Shown here one piece after another: positions 1-11,599 of a DNA stretch of 64,000 nt. A program made the position numbers and the translations under genes. Numbering within the stretch: the first letter of the stretch is position 1; each line of letters begins with the position of its first letter. The notes below the pieces were generated by a model. The model saw only the letters and a list, made by a program, of their open reading frames with translations. It did not search any database and was not told the DNA's origin. Source of the stretch: Bactrocera neohumeralis (taxonomy: Eukaryota > Arthropoda > Insecta > Diptera > Tephritidae); contig NC_065920.1 in the NCBI RefSeq assembly GCF_024586455.1, forward strand, positions 15,028,144 through 15,092,143. The letters run 5' to 3'.

Positions 1-1477
1 CGTTTAAAAGATGCGTGCTCTACACGCCTTAATAAATTCATTGTTCACAATTTCAGCAGACCGTAAATTCGAAATATCGCCACACATACACACACACGTA
101 CGCCGATGTATGTCCACGCTTAGTCTCAACTAGACTGAAAAAGAACTGAACACATAAAAGAGTCAGCGTAGCCAAACGCTAACACGGGCAGAGGCCACAG
201 ACTCGGCCACAGGGTTATGGACATCCTTCAAACGCAGTCAGTCGGCCAGGCCGGTAGCTAGCCGCTCGTAATCTTCCGGTTCGTTGGACGTGACCGGCTG
301 TTGTCGTCAAACATAGTTGCTGCTAAACTGTTTTTGTTTTTGCTTTTGTTGTTTATAGCTTAGTTTTTTTGTTGCTGTTGTTGTTGCTGTTGTTGTTGCG
401 GTGGTTAGCCAGAGGGAATTCCAGTTTGTTCACATATAAAGTCATTCCAGCCGAGTTTTCATAACATGTGTGCGTGTGTGTGTGAGTAGGAGTATGGGAG
501 CGTGTGTGTTGTTTAGCGCATTAGTTGTTTGCGTTTCATGAGTGAGTTGTTGTTGTAATGTTGTGTTGTGCAGCTATGTAAATAGTTTGTGGTATGCGCT
601 TGCAATGTTTGACAACTATTTGTCACATAAATGTCGCCTTTGACATTTATATACTCTCCCTTGCTGTGTGTGTATGTGCCGTGTGCGTGCGAAAAGCCAT
701 CACAGCAGCATAACGTTTGATGTTTAAGCCATTTAGCGTACATAGAACTCATAAGCGAGTATAAGTTGCGTATGTGTATGTGTGTTGTTTGTATATGGTG
801 GTTAATGCTTGACCTCCGGATTTTGGCAGAAAATGGTTTTTATTGCATAGTTAGTGTTGTTGGGAGTAATGTGAAAATCAAAACTCCGTCTAAAATGTTA
901 AATGTATGTATCATGTATAAATAAAAACCCATTTGTTGTATTAGTTTTTCCAAAATCGTTCCCTGTGTATTCGGTGACATATATGTACATTCGTAGATAA
1001 GCACTTACATTTAAAGTAATACATATGTGTATAAAACCATTAGCTATTTCTGTGACTTTTGACCTAGCCATTAGTTTGGCCATTTGTTTATATTACCCTG
1101 CATCGAAAAATATATCTTTTTTGCCACAACACACTCTGACATAATACATTAGGAAACGACTTGTCTTGCTTTTTGGCCTCGATTTAGTTTTTGTCTTGTT
1201 GTTGCGCTATTAAAAAGCAATCTGTGCACATTAGCCACATGCCCACAAGGTAGCCGAAGGGTTAGCACACGAGATAGCCACATTTATTTTTTATCTCTTG
1301 TGCATAGCAAATTTAACTGAGACTGAGTTTATGTGAGGTATGTGTTTGAAGAATATGGATAATGCGGCGAGACGAGTTGTGATTAATTGTTGAATATATT
1401 GTTGCTCTGTTGAGATTATTGCTACTTATAGATGGCATTTAATATTTTATTCAGTATATTAGCAAAGTATTTTGATA
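1..1477. other. non-coding stretch with TTG run
   Basis: I see no coding region. Small frames here are rich in stops and have no family resemblance. The stretch holds a TTG/CTG-type run near 371-399, short GTGT runs near 470-510, and T-rich DNA. Confidence 0.6.
371..399. repeat. TTG-type trinucleotide microsatellite
   Basis: Imperfect run of GTT/TTG/CTG triplets, directly visible. No reading frame around it suggests a translated poly-residue tract. Confidence 0.8.
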
Positions 1478-1665
1478 TAAAACGCTTGCCGCTGCGTATG
1501 AGTAATTTTGCGTTTACATGCATGTGGGTGCGAGGCGTATGAGTAACATTTGATGTGCCATTATTATGGTTTAAAATGCTTGCCACTGCGTGTGAGTAAC
1601 TTTGCGATTGCATTAAAATATGTGAGGGGCGTATGATTAACGTTTAATATGCTATAATTATGGGT
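1478..1665. repeat. tandem duplication, unit about 94 bp
   Basis: Two diverged copies of one block. The words CGCTTGCC..CTGCG..TGAGTAA (near 1483) and GGCGTATGAGTAACATT (near 1534) recur 94 bases later as TGCTTGCC..CTGCG..TGAGTAA (near 1577) and GGCGTATGATTAACGTT (near 1628). Both pairs give the same 94-base offset, so this is one duplicated block, not scattered motifs. Similar GCGTATGAGTAA words also occur near 17053 and 31378. Confidence 0.75.
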
Positions 1666-1793
1666 TATACCACTGTAGAACTTCCATTCCAGTCTCTGAA
1701 TTTTTTTGCGGAAAAAAATTTAAAAAAAAAATGCAGTTATATTTATAAAAACTTATTACATAGGTCTACAGTGGTTTTGATCACAATTCTTGA

Positions 1794-1816
1794 TAGGTAG
1801 GTAGGTAGGTAGGTAG
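1794..1816. repeat. TAGG/CCTA tetranucleotide run (retrotransposon tail)
   Basis: Five consecutive TAGG-type units on the plus strand, directly abutting the 3' UTR of the minus-strand retrotransposon relic. A shorter TAGG run lies in the same position at the end of the copy near 57790, which supports reading it as an element tail. Confidence 0.75.
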
Positions 1817-2060
1817 TGCAGCCCTATCGGGCTCAATTAGCACTTGATGTGCCATTTTGATACACTATTCGTAGAACCTCCTGTATCTGCTATTACGTTT
1901 CACCTTCTCTCTTAAACCATTTTGAGGTTTCGATGAAACTACTTATGTCCGATATGCTTTTGGTCGAAATCCATTCAAGGTTTGGTGCTTGGTGGATTCC
2001 GAGTGTTTTGTGTCGGATCTGTGCTAGAGCTGGGCATTCGCAGAGAAAGTGGAACAATTC
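1794..2060 (-). mobile_element. 3' end of an RNase H-type non-LTR retrotransposon with TACC tail
   Basis: Reading the minus strand from about 2060 downwards gives the end of a retrotransposon ORF2. A FHFLCECPAL-like zinc-knuckle segment is followed by a short helix-rich C-terminus with SFIETSKWF. This is the usual ending of insect non-LTR polyproteins that carry RNase H. After the stop and a short 3' UTR comes a run of TACC units (1794-1816), which I read as the element's 3' tail, so its orientation and 3' boundary are clear. Only the last 60 or so codons remain, a typical 5'-truncated copy. The clade (I, R1 or LOA-like) cannot be settled from so short a piece. Confidence 0.72.
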
Positions 2061-2802
2061 TTGATACTGTCAATGATTTTAAGTCTTTATTTTTATTTTA
2101 CATTACCAAAATCAGAAAACATGAATCAAAATAATACATCTATTTATTTTATGAGAAAAGGTATGGAGCTATGGAAAGCATATAAAAAGCAGCTAGTACA
2201 TGCAGTAGTGGAGCACTTAGAACTATGTAAAGTCAAGCAATAAAAGTTTTTTTACATTTACTACCAATAGTTTTGCGCAGCTCTTAGAATGAGAGCATCC
2301 TATATGTAGTGTGCAGAAGGAGCATTTCTAAGATATAAGAAGGTTGTGCGTTTTTAGCATAATGAGATACCAAAATCGTCTTCCATCTGTTAGACTGTAA
2401 CTTAGCATGGCGCATAACTTTATTTAATTGGGGCCAACCACACTTAAATTTTAAGGTCTTACCATTATGAGCATAATAATACATTGGTTGCGATAGCTTC
2501 TTTCGAGGTTTATCTCTACGCGCTGACTTATAGCAAAGACCTCTACTTAGAATATGCTTGGAAAACGAGTTTCGTGTGTGGTCCTGCGGCTCTGCACTAA
2601 TTCTGTCCTGCATTTTCGAGCGGTCGGTGTACCACTTGATTGTACTATCCTAAGCAGTAGCTCCAGAGCGGAATCATTCCACTCAGCTTTAATGCTAAGG
2701 GTAAACTTAAACTTCTTAATGAAGTCTACACTTTTGGTAATACTGTCTCTTGAGAGAAAAGCCAGTGAGATTTCGCCACTAAAGTCTTTCATACGAGAAG
2801 AA

Positions 2803-3458
2803 GAGACCTTTGTATATGCTGATAGCCAATCAGCTTTGAAATCACTAAAGTATCTTAGGATTTCATCAAAGATAGTGAAATAATGGCTTGATCTTTTGGT
2901 GAACCGAGTAGCCTATTTCACGATAAACCCATTGTGAAGCGAATGAACTACACATAGATATTTCATCGTCAAACATGTTAAAATATGACAGGGTATCGGT
3001 ACCATCAAACCCCAACATGCTGAAAAAGCAGGCAAGCGTGACATGAATAGAATATATAACGCCCATGTTGACTATTAGAATTTAATTGAAAAGACTAACA
3101 TTAGTAGGAGTGCCAATAGGTAACTGTCTAATTAGTAGACAAACCAGTACTCAAAGAACACCATATAACGACTGTTATAGAACTTGTCATAAGATAGACG
3201 GTGACAAGGCTGTAAAACATATTCTATGCGATTGCAAAACTGTGTATAGGAAAAGAAAAGCAACTACTGGCCGCGGGTTTATTGAAGACAGCTCGGAGTT
3301 TGCAAATAATAAGCTTCTTATACTGATGAACTTATCAAGAGCAGATAGTGATTCAGAACAGGCATAATAGAGAGAGATGATTTTAGTGCCAGTGGTTTAA
3401 CAATGAGCCTCCTAAAGGTCAGGTGCGTCATCGGACATCCACTCTACGTACATACCTT
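2803..3458 (+). mobile_element. RNase H / C-terminal relic of a non-LTR retrotransposon
   Basis: The plus strand encodes an RNase H motif, YADSQSALKSL (near 2815), followed by LRISSKIVK and a stop. After several stops, the frame at 3086-3367 carries CYRTCHK..KHILCDCKTVYRKRK and GRGFIEDSSEF, the cysteine-histidine knuckle and helical end typical of non-LTR ORF2 proteins with RNase H. The 3' UTR includes AGTGGTTTAACAATG and CATCCACTCTAC near 3390-3450. Both recur inverted near 57800-57860 at the end of another copy. The copy lacks RT and is broken by stop codons, so it is dead. The DNA just upstream (2284-2800) may be rearranged: a TDRSKMQDR string, which could be an RNase H start, reads on the opposite strand. 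Confidence 0.75.
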
Positions 3459-5222
3459 CCAAGAGAATATATAAAAAATAATCAACAATTGAATTGCTGT
3501 AAAAATATTTCCTGAATCCGAATTTAACAAAATTGGAGGGCGTACTGTGTCAGAGCAAAGTAACGTTTTTTAAAACTTTTTGTCTGAATCACCATTATAT
3601 ATATGTAAGTGCTTAGAGGTGAATTTTATGAATAGATAGCTCTCTTACTTTATTTCAAGCTTTATTGAGGTAGTGAGTATGTGTCAGAGACCAAGCGATG
3701 TAGTCTGAAAAAAATCTATTGACAAAGCAAGGCGGTTAATATTTAATTTAAAAAATATGACACCAAATTCATTATCAAAGTGTTTGTGCACACACATATC
3801 ATGTACATTTGTCCCACTTATTTACAGGTGCCCATATGCCACATATCTTGCACAAGTGCCAATTTACAATGTTGACTTTGGCATGTTTAGATGCGGGTGC
3901 CATTGTCTTGACAGCTTAACCAAAAACAACAACAAAAAACAAGAAGTAGCAAACAAAAATAGCCCGACACCGAAACTTGCCACAAACAAATTGCCAACAA
4001 GGTAAACAAAGTGCTCGCAGCGGCTGACTGCCTGTGACAGACACATGCTACAGCAGGCAGCAGCCAACGCGCAGTATGTGTACAACAAGCGCTACAACTA
4101 AAGCTAAATATACAAGCGATAACAAAAAAGAGTAGACACAGTTGACATTGAATGTAAATACAGTCAACAACAGTTATCACTGCGGCCACGCAGGGCTTAG
4201 CGGTTTCTTGAAAAGGATACTTCCCTGCAAAGCTGTAATGGGTGCCTTGTGCCACCGCAGAGTTGCGCGGCGTATGAGCGGAGCCGTGCCACCCACGACC
4301 TTACGTTGTAAGTAGTTCTGGGCGCAAATAAAGCAGGGCTTAGTGTCGCATAATTGAAAACGTGCTGTGCGATGACACAGGCACAACAACACATGCTCCC
4401 CCACCTGCAAATAGCAACAACAAACAAACAATTGTGTTGGCATACACCAAACGCTAACGGTAAACACTTCAATAGCGCCGCGTAACCTTCGAATGCGCCA
4501 CCGTGTTGACACCCACAGTTGCCTCGAACTCGGCTGAGCTGAGTGGGCGGAAGCTGCTTGCTGTCTGTTAATTTGTTTAAATTATTTGGCGGTTTGCGTT
4601 GGCTGGTGCCATAAGTAGCGGTAATGCGTGCGTGTTAGGAGGAGGTGAGTGCTTGCGTCGGCAGTAGCGCTTGTTTGTAACTGTTGTTGATGGGTTGCGG
4701 CTGCTTAGTTTATGAACAGATATGCGCTTGCTTCAATTACTATGTGTTTCGTAGGTGTGGATATGTGTATGTGTGTGAGTAGTTGTAGGCAAGTGTTGCA
4801 AATTAACAAATGTGTTAATGTGCCTGCGGCTGATTCGGTGACGACATGAAAGTGCTTTACAGCAATTAGGCCTAAGGCTTTAGCACTTATGCTGCTGCAC
4901 ACTTGCAGGCACTAACATGTCAGCAACTAAGCGTGATAAAAGGCTGCGGGGGCCTCCTAATTTTCCATCTTGTATAATAATTATGTGCGCAACTGCTGTT
5001 CGAAATTTCTTGTAAAGTTACTAACATTTAATCTTGTTAGGTAAGTGTCATATTTGGCGGAAGTAAATTCCTCGATATGTTGTAGGCCGTATTAAGGGCA
5101 CTTTTGAGAAATTGTTCTCAATATTTATACAAGTATACCTAAAAATATGAGCAAGTAAGAACTTTTCTCTAACAAAAAGAGAGAAAATTTGGTATAAACG
5201 CCAATAAGTAGTTAAAATATAT
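3459..5222. other. non-coding stretch
   Basis: Nothing recognisable is encoded. The overlapping frames at 3864-4512 on the minus strand have no motif or domain signature. A GC-richer patch lies at 4150-4700. Confidence 0.55.
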
Positions 5223-6060
5223 GCTTGATGACGCACCTAGGCCTTTGGGAATCCTATTTTAAAACTATCGGAAAAAAACTTTCTCTCACTCTATTAAGTT
5301 CGTTCTTTCTGAACTCTGTGCATTTGATGAAGTTAAACAGTACAAAATGTTTAATTTATGGAACTTCCATGGCATTGTCAAGGAATACCCGGCCAATACA
5401 CAGTTGCGATTCTCTGCCTATACAAAGCTCTGAATTCGTATAGAAGATGTTTTATAGTAATGTAATAGTTATTGCATGGTGTTCCCAGTCTGCTAATTAG
5501 ACAATGACCTCTTAGCACTTTTTCTAGAGTCCTTATCTTATTTCTTTTGAATTTTAATAGTCAGCATGTGCGGTCCATATTCCATATATGCAACGTTTGC
5601 CTTTTTGTTGAGCGTCTTAGATATTGCCTCCACTGTGACTCAGCTATCTCTGTGACATATTTGACTATTAAACATCTACATGTAGCCCTCTTTTTCGGCT
5701 TCTAGTTGTAAGGTGGTGAGTTTTCTGGCTAATTCATCTACTTTGCAGATACTATTTGCATCAGTTATCACATCTTCACAGTTATCCTGATTTCACCATG
5801 TTTTGAAACCCATCGCAAGTTTGGCGTGAAATATAGTGTTCAATCCATTAAGAGATCAAAGCGTTCTTTCACTATCTTTGATGAAACCCGAAGAGAGTTT
5901 AGTGATTTCAAAGTTGCGTGGCTCTCTGTATATATAAATATTTTTATTGTTTTGAGCAGAGAGTTTATGAGAAGAGGTAGGTTTTTTAATTGCTTTGATA
6001 TCCGCGTCGAAGACGCTACAGTCGTCCGGTAGACCGTAAGACGATTCCGGTATCTAATTT
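5223..6060 (-). mobile_element. RNase H-region relic of a non-LTR retrotransposon
   Basis: Minus-strand reading gives degenerate RNase H blocks in the expected order. A SHATLKSLNSLRVSSKIVK segment lies near 5930-5865, and its core matches the LKSL..LRISSKIVK block of the copy at 2.8 kb. FTPNLRWV and VDELARK (the WVPGH..ADELAR region of the family) follow near 5800-5710. Then come RTLEKVLRGHCLISR-like residues near 5530-5480 and a 3' end near 5225 whose GACGCACCTAGGCCTTTGGGA is close to that of the copy near 57820. Stops and frameshifts interrupt every block. The RT part is not visible, so this is a 5'-truncated, inactive copy. Confidence 0.7.
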
Positions 6061-7741
6061 TGCTGAAAAGACAGCGCCTTACACTTGGTTATCTAGATTC
6101 CTTTTATCAGTGTGGACAACTAACCTGTGTCCTTGTCCATCTCACATTTCCCACTCTTTTCTGGAAAGGAAGGAAATGTTGGGGACCGTATTCAAGTTTA
6201 ATTCTATATAATTTTTAAATATCTGTACTTTTAATAAAATTTAATGAAAAAAGAGTAATGAGAGAGAGTTAATGATTAACGCATATACCAGTTTTGATCT
6301 TTTGCGATACTACATGAAGTTCCGATACGAAATGCTTGAGGAGTAGTCATACAACGCCTGCACTAAATTTAAACATACACTGTTGCCTCACTAACGATAC
6401 CTCTTCCTGTGTTTCATACCGTGGGCTCGCTAAAGCGAAGCATTGCTTCTGCGAGACACCTGCACAAGAGATGTGCCATTGTTTCCCTGTTGTCTTGCTC
6501 TTGGCTTCTTCTCGGTCTGTCAGTCACATTTTACAGGCGGATGACGCCACCAAACTAAGACCAGTGAGTATTCCTAACATAGTACTACAGTAACTTCAAT
6601 CAAGTGCTAGTAGGAACTTTGTATATTTCCGATCTACCGACTTAAGCTGACTTTTGTAGGTTTGCACTCAGTTTCTGGGTTCAACTTTAGCTTGCGTTGT
6701 CCAATTCTTCACTATATTGAGAGTGCTGGTCATAATACTGCTTAAGAAGCGTATAAATCTTCCTTTATTAAGATGGCAATATTGCCTGTATATGCCACTA
6801 TAGAGGAGGGCTTTGCCGTCTAAGTTCCTTAGCAGTTTAATCACCACTAATGTCTTCTAATAGCTCAGCAGAAATAAATAGAAAATCGCAACCGTACCAA
6901 TGGCGTAGTACGCAATGATGTGATGATACGGCATTGTATTACTCTCTCTCTCTGATCGCTCAGCTTGATGCGTGAGCATCTTCATATTTCTTTAATTTGT
7001 TTTTTCACTATTGCCCTCTATATTTTTCTAAGCATACTATGTATTTGCTAGTTATTTAATTGAAAAATTTCCGGCTCTCATTAAACTTTTCACTCAACCT
7101 TTGATTAATAATCAAACAGATCTTTGAAACTCCACTAGTTTTTGGTAATCTTAAGCACCAACAACCACCCACTTGTGTCCCATACTTCACTTTCCTGTTA
7201 ATTAACACTTTGAGTTCTCGCGCAATCCAATTCAATCCAATCCAATTTACACTCACGAAACTTTGCACAAGGATTGAGCAACTGCTGCTTATATCTACGA
7301 TTTTGTGGGTGTGTATGTGTGAATTCATGAGTCTGATATCAGCATTGGGAATCCTACGCGCAAATTGTGCGGATAAATAAAGTCACTTTCAGTCAGTTAA
7401 ACTTTTATTAAACTTGCTGGCAAATGAAGCTTTCGAAACTTAGCAATTTTTCAGAGGCGTCTTCAGACTTGAGGTGGAAAACCGGGTGTAATTAATGCTT
7501 GCGAAAGTATATTTAATTAAGTGATAGTGCGATGGTGCTTCGTTATCAGTTACTTAATAAGTTGCAAAGTCCAAATATGAAGCGTGAAAATCTCTAAAAT
7601 ATCACAGCAAAATCAGTTAGTGCTTACTTCGATTTAGTTAATATCATATTTATAAATATACCAAATTTGCTTCCCTGGTTTTAGTTAATTGGTTTCATCT
7701 AGGTTAATAGGGGCACGCAGCAGGATGGGGTACTTTTCCCA
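6061..7741. other. non-coding stretch with a short repeat trace
   Basis: No gene recognised. Bases 6165-6225 resemble 58371-58415 (both carry GGGA-C, AAGTTYAATTCTATA and AATTTT words), so a small 5' leader piece of the second non-LTR family may lie here. A CT run lies near 6942-6955. The 90-codon minus frame at 7056-7328 has no family signature. Confidence 0.5.
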
Positions 7742-8900
7742 TTGCTTTGGATATTGGTGATTAAATACTTAATCAAGGAACGAGGCTGTCTGGTGATGGA
7801 CTACGTTGACGGCATTGTTCTTATGGTTAAAGAAAATTTTCTAAATATCCGAAAGGTACCTCAATGTGTTATCCAACTGGACAACAAAAGCGGATTAGCC
7901 GTCAAGCCAAGTAAAACTAAAATGGTTTTATTTACTAGAAGGTATAAGATTCCAAATATGTCTCTCCCGACTTTCGGAGGTTCTCGCCTTCAATCTGTTG
8001 TTAATGTGATAGCTAATGGTTACACATGATAGAAGGCTTTCAAGGAGGCGAAATATTGAGGAGAAAGTAAGTAAGATATCGGTTGCCTTATATTGCTGTA
8101 GAGGGGCTATGAGAAAAGGATATGGACTCACACCAAGAGGTGGTTTTTTGGCTCTACGAAGCCATAGTCAAACCACTAATGTTATATGTTGTATTTGTCT
8201 GGTAAAGGATGGTCGAAAAAGCTACACGTGCTAAGAACCATGAACGTGTCCTATGAGTGGTACTCATTGACAGCTCCAGTGCTCTGCGGACTATACAAAC
8301 AATAGCATTTCGAGCCATTTGAAGTCTGCTTAAAACGCAGGGAAGCTGGCTATATGAAGGAGTTCGAAAAAGACTACACCGAGATCACTCTTCCTTCAAC
8401 AGCATGCCTTAAAACTCCGATCACTGCATCGTAGATGGCACTTATAGCAGCCTTTGCTTTGCTCACATATCGTTGATGGATGTATTGGTATAGAGGAGTC
8501 ATCGAAGAAGACGTGCAGTGAGCTTTTTCACTAAAATATAGAAGATAAATTGGAAGGAAAGTCTTCTGAAGCAAGCTCTGCGTCAGTCTTGCCCTTAGAC
8601 TGTTGGACCACTGTAGTGTCCTTCAGGCAAAAGTGGCTGCTACTAAGGTGGCGTTAGACGTACTACTACGAAGTATAGCCTCGTATGCTCAAGTTAGTCT
8701 AGGAGTGTCTGTCCTCGTTAGAAATAGCAAACAATCAATGCCAACAAGTTAAGCAGAGAGGATATCCCACCTTTGCTCGCATTGAAATTGTGTCGATAAA
8801 ACTGTTCATTGGCTTCTTGCGTTCCAGCACTTGAGGAATGGACCTTTAGCTGACGCTGGTAGACGATTCTTTTGGCCTAAAGTACTTCGGCCTACTCGCT
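7742..8900 (+). mobile_element. RT-RNase H relic of a non-LTR retrotransposon
   Basis: The longest recognisable retrotransposon piece in the plus-strand set. The first frame (from 7742) has MDYVDGIVLMVK, a decayed YADD catalytic motif of reverse transcriptase. VKPSKTKMVLFTRRYKIP follows, the next conserved block of I/R1/LOA-like RTs. After a frameshift, 8050-8130 reads NIEEKVSKISVALYCCRGAM, the RT thumb segment. Further on, near 8590-8700, LALRLLDHCSVLQAKVAATK and VALDVLLRSIA form the centre of the RNase H domain. The active-site aspartate context is damaged (YVDG for YADD), and many stops separate the blocks. The order RT then RNase H on one strand shows a single insertion decayed in place. 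Confidence 0.82.
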
Positions 8901-10045
8901 GGGTGTGTTAAAAATCACCCTAAATATATGCAATAATTTAATTATTTATATGGTAGTGAGAGCTAAGTAACAACAATAAATCATAGCATACATTTGGGAT
9001 ACTCGAAATAACTTTTCTAACCATTTTCGTTATTTCCAATATTTATAGAGTTGCAACAATGTTTGCATTAAAGTCAAATTGTAACTTTAAACACAGTTCC
9101 TCTGGCTCTTTCAAAACTGCCGTATATCCAGCAGCAGCACGTGCTTACTCCCAACGGCGCGCATTGCAAGCCCGCCATGTTATGAAAAAAGAGATGATAA
9201 AATGCGGAATTACTTAGCAGTACAATAAAAATAATGGCAAGTGTAATGTGATACCATGAAACTTTTATGTTAGCAGTTACATCCTGTACGCTCGTGGCGC
9301 TTCTATTTGTGGCTACATTTAACATATTAAATTTGCACTCCCCATTTGCTATCAGGCGCGCTGAATTTGCATTGATTTCAGCCGCGTGTTGAAGGTATCG
9401 CCGCTTGGCTCAATTTCCAAATGCACACACATACGTAGACGTTATTACATTATACCCAGCTGCTCTGCGCTACTCTGCTCACTCTCTAATGGCTTAAGTA
9501 GCTGAATGTCAGCGCCGGATTTACATTATCAACAACACTTGCACCTGCCGCCATTGTCACTTCCGTTGTGCTGATGATGCGTTACGAGTGCCGCTTGCCT
9601 GCTCTCGCTTGCTGTTGTGGCTCGTCTAAGCTGACATGCTGGTGCCTTGTTGCTGCCACTGATTCTCCCTCTGATTCTGCTTCAGCTTCAGTTCTGGCTT
9701 TTTGATGTTATTCTTTGCGCGTTGCATGTTTGCTTGCCACTTTCCTGCCGCGCGCTGCTTCCTTCCTGTTGGCTTTTCGCAGTTTTTTGAAGTCATTCGA
9801 CTTCGCTTTGTAGTTGAACTTGGCTTTCATTTGATTACATCAACATTCACGCGGCAGCATTCGCACGCACACACACGCGCGCATGTGTGCCATTTACTCA
9901 CATGTGAAATTCGCACTTTGCTGCGCGGCAAGACGCGTGCGTGAGTGCGCTTGTTTGCTGCTGTGGGATTTCTTCTCGCGGAAATTGTTATTTCCTCTAA
10001 GTGCCACAGAGTCTTCTGTGGCGATGCTTAACATGCGCGCATGTG

Positions 10046-10069
10046 AGTGTGTGTGTGTGTGTGTGTGTG
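10046..10069. repeat. GT dinucleotide microsatellite
   Basis: Uninterrupted run of about 11 GT units, seen directly. Confidence 0.9.
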
Positions 10070-10456
10070 CTGCTTAGAAACTAATTTTAGCTTTCAGTTT
10101 TGCTGCGGAGAATTCTTGTTTCATTTAAATGCCACTAAGGGAGTACAAACACATACGCACGCATACAATAGGATTGCCCATAATTTTAAATATCCGCTTT
10201 GTTGCAAATTGTTTACACGTTGTTGCCATGCAACACACTCGCACTTGCCGCGCGCTGCCGATTTTAATCAAAATTTACCTTAAGATAATATCTGAAAATG
10301 AAAATGGTTCGCATTTCAATTAACGGTGCACGTGTTCACGTATATAGTTGTGTGTGTGTGTATATATAGTTGACTATTATATGTGTTCGAGCGCTACCTT
10401 CAATTCTTAGTAAATCAGAAGTGGAAGCTTCCGTTTTGGAATTACAAATAATTTGA

Positions 10457-10492
10457 TACTCCGGCATTAAAATGTACACCGATGCCGGAGTA
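10457..10492. repeat. short perfect inverted repeat
   Basis: TACTCCGGCAT (10457-10467) is followed after 14 bases by its exact complement ATGCCGGAGTA (10482-10492). The 11-bp stem is GC-richer than its surroundings. No run of T follows on either side, so it does not look like a terminator, and its role is unknown. Confidence 0.7.
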
Positions 10493-11314
10493 CGAAATGT
10501 TTCTGAGTTGAACTTGTACATACACGTATTTGAGGAAGACATGTCAGGTCATAAAGCGACGTTAAGCAATATCATTTTTCGACGAACTTACTGTTGGTTC
10601 CATTGCTGGGAGCACCTGACGTTCTCTGTTTGTGTATAGAGAAGGAATGACGAACATTAACAGTTAAAGTGAGGAGTGAGTTTTCTTGCCAATCTTAATA
10701 CTATTTTGTGTATATTCATCGGCACTTACTCGCGCTCTTACAGTGGCTGTCAAACTTCATAAACGTTTCACTTGTTCATATTCATCGAAGGAACAGTAAT
10801 CTTCTACAGTGGCTCTCAGTCGCAGTTCAATGGTCGACAGCTTCGGCAGGTCACAACTCGGTTGTTTTCTGTTCTACCTGGACTCCAAATGTACGCAGCT
10901 TGTCAATTGTCACATTATCTCTTTATAGCAGTTGTTACTTTATCTCTATATTCTTATGATTGCCAGGTGGATACAACAAGTGATTTTTAAAAACGTGTAG
11001 TTTTTGATGAAGCCTTACTTTTTTTGGAATTCGTCTTTTTGACAGCAGTTACTTGATTTATACTCATTTGGTTTGTCGTTTCGTAAAGAACATACTTGCC
11101 TTGGAACAGCGTTTGCAATTGGACCAATTTACTACCTAAAAAAGGTATCGTTTGCAAGATGCATATCGTTCTGCGTCCAATATTTGGTTGCTAACAGAAG
11201 TCAAACAACCAGGACAAACAAAATAATAGGCACGTTAGGTTAGGTTGTAAAAGCAATTCTGTTACCGAAAAGGCTCTCACTTGGTTGAGATACACAAAAC
11301 TTCTATTAACTGAT

Positions 11315-11440
11315 CTTAAGGACGCCCCTTATTCGACAAAGCGATTTGAGTCTATCCCAACTTTGTTGAGGCGGCCAGTATTAATTTCAGCTAACTTTCT
11401 GCTTCCTATGCCAACCTCAGTTTTGCACAAGCTACCTAAT
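11315..11440 (-). mobile_element. C-terminal fragment of a non-LTR ORF2
   Basis: The minus strand reads IGSRKLAEINTGRLNKVGID followed by SNRFV. This matches the terminal block of other copies here: ICRLNKFVIDTKR near 53490-53530 and IGHLNKCVIGSKRFV near 15705-15755. It is a short 5'-truncated scrap of the same retrotransposon family, and nothing else of the element is identifiable around it. Confidence 0.6.
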
Positions 11441-11599
11441 GGATGAGAAAGTCCCTAGAAATTTGAAAATCCCTTTCCTCCACAAAACTTCAATAATTTG
11501 CGTCCGTGAATATTTGCCCTCCTCAAAAAAAAAAAAAAAAACACTGATAAGAAAGTCCTAAATTCGATCGATATAATCAGAAGAATCTATAATTTGATC

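Larger units (their letters stand above)
8901..11290. other. largely unique non-coding block
   Basis: No coding region recognised. The block is richer in GC and CA/GT words than the transposon-rich flanks, with a GT run (10046-10069) and a perfect small inverted repeat (10457-10492). The frames at 9702-10323 are low-complexity products of the CA/GT runs. Confidence 0.55.

Noticed and set aside
9702..10323. Cluster of plus-strand frames rich in Cys, Val and His
   Set aside because: Produced by CA/GT microsatellites in three frames. Nothing suggests translation.
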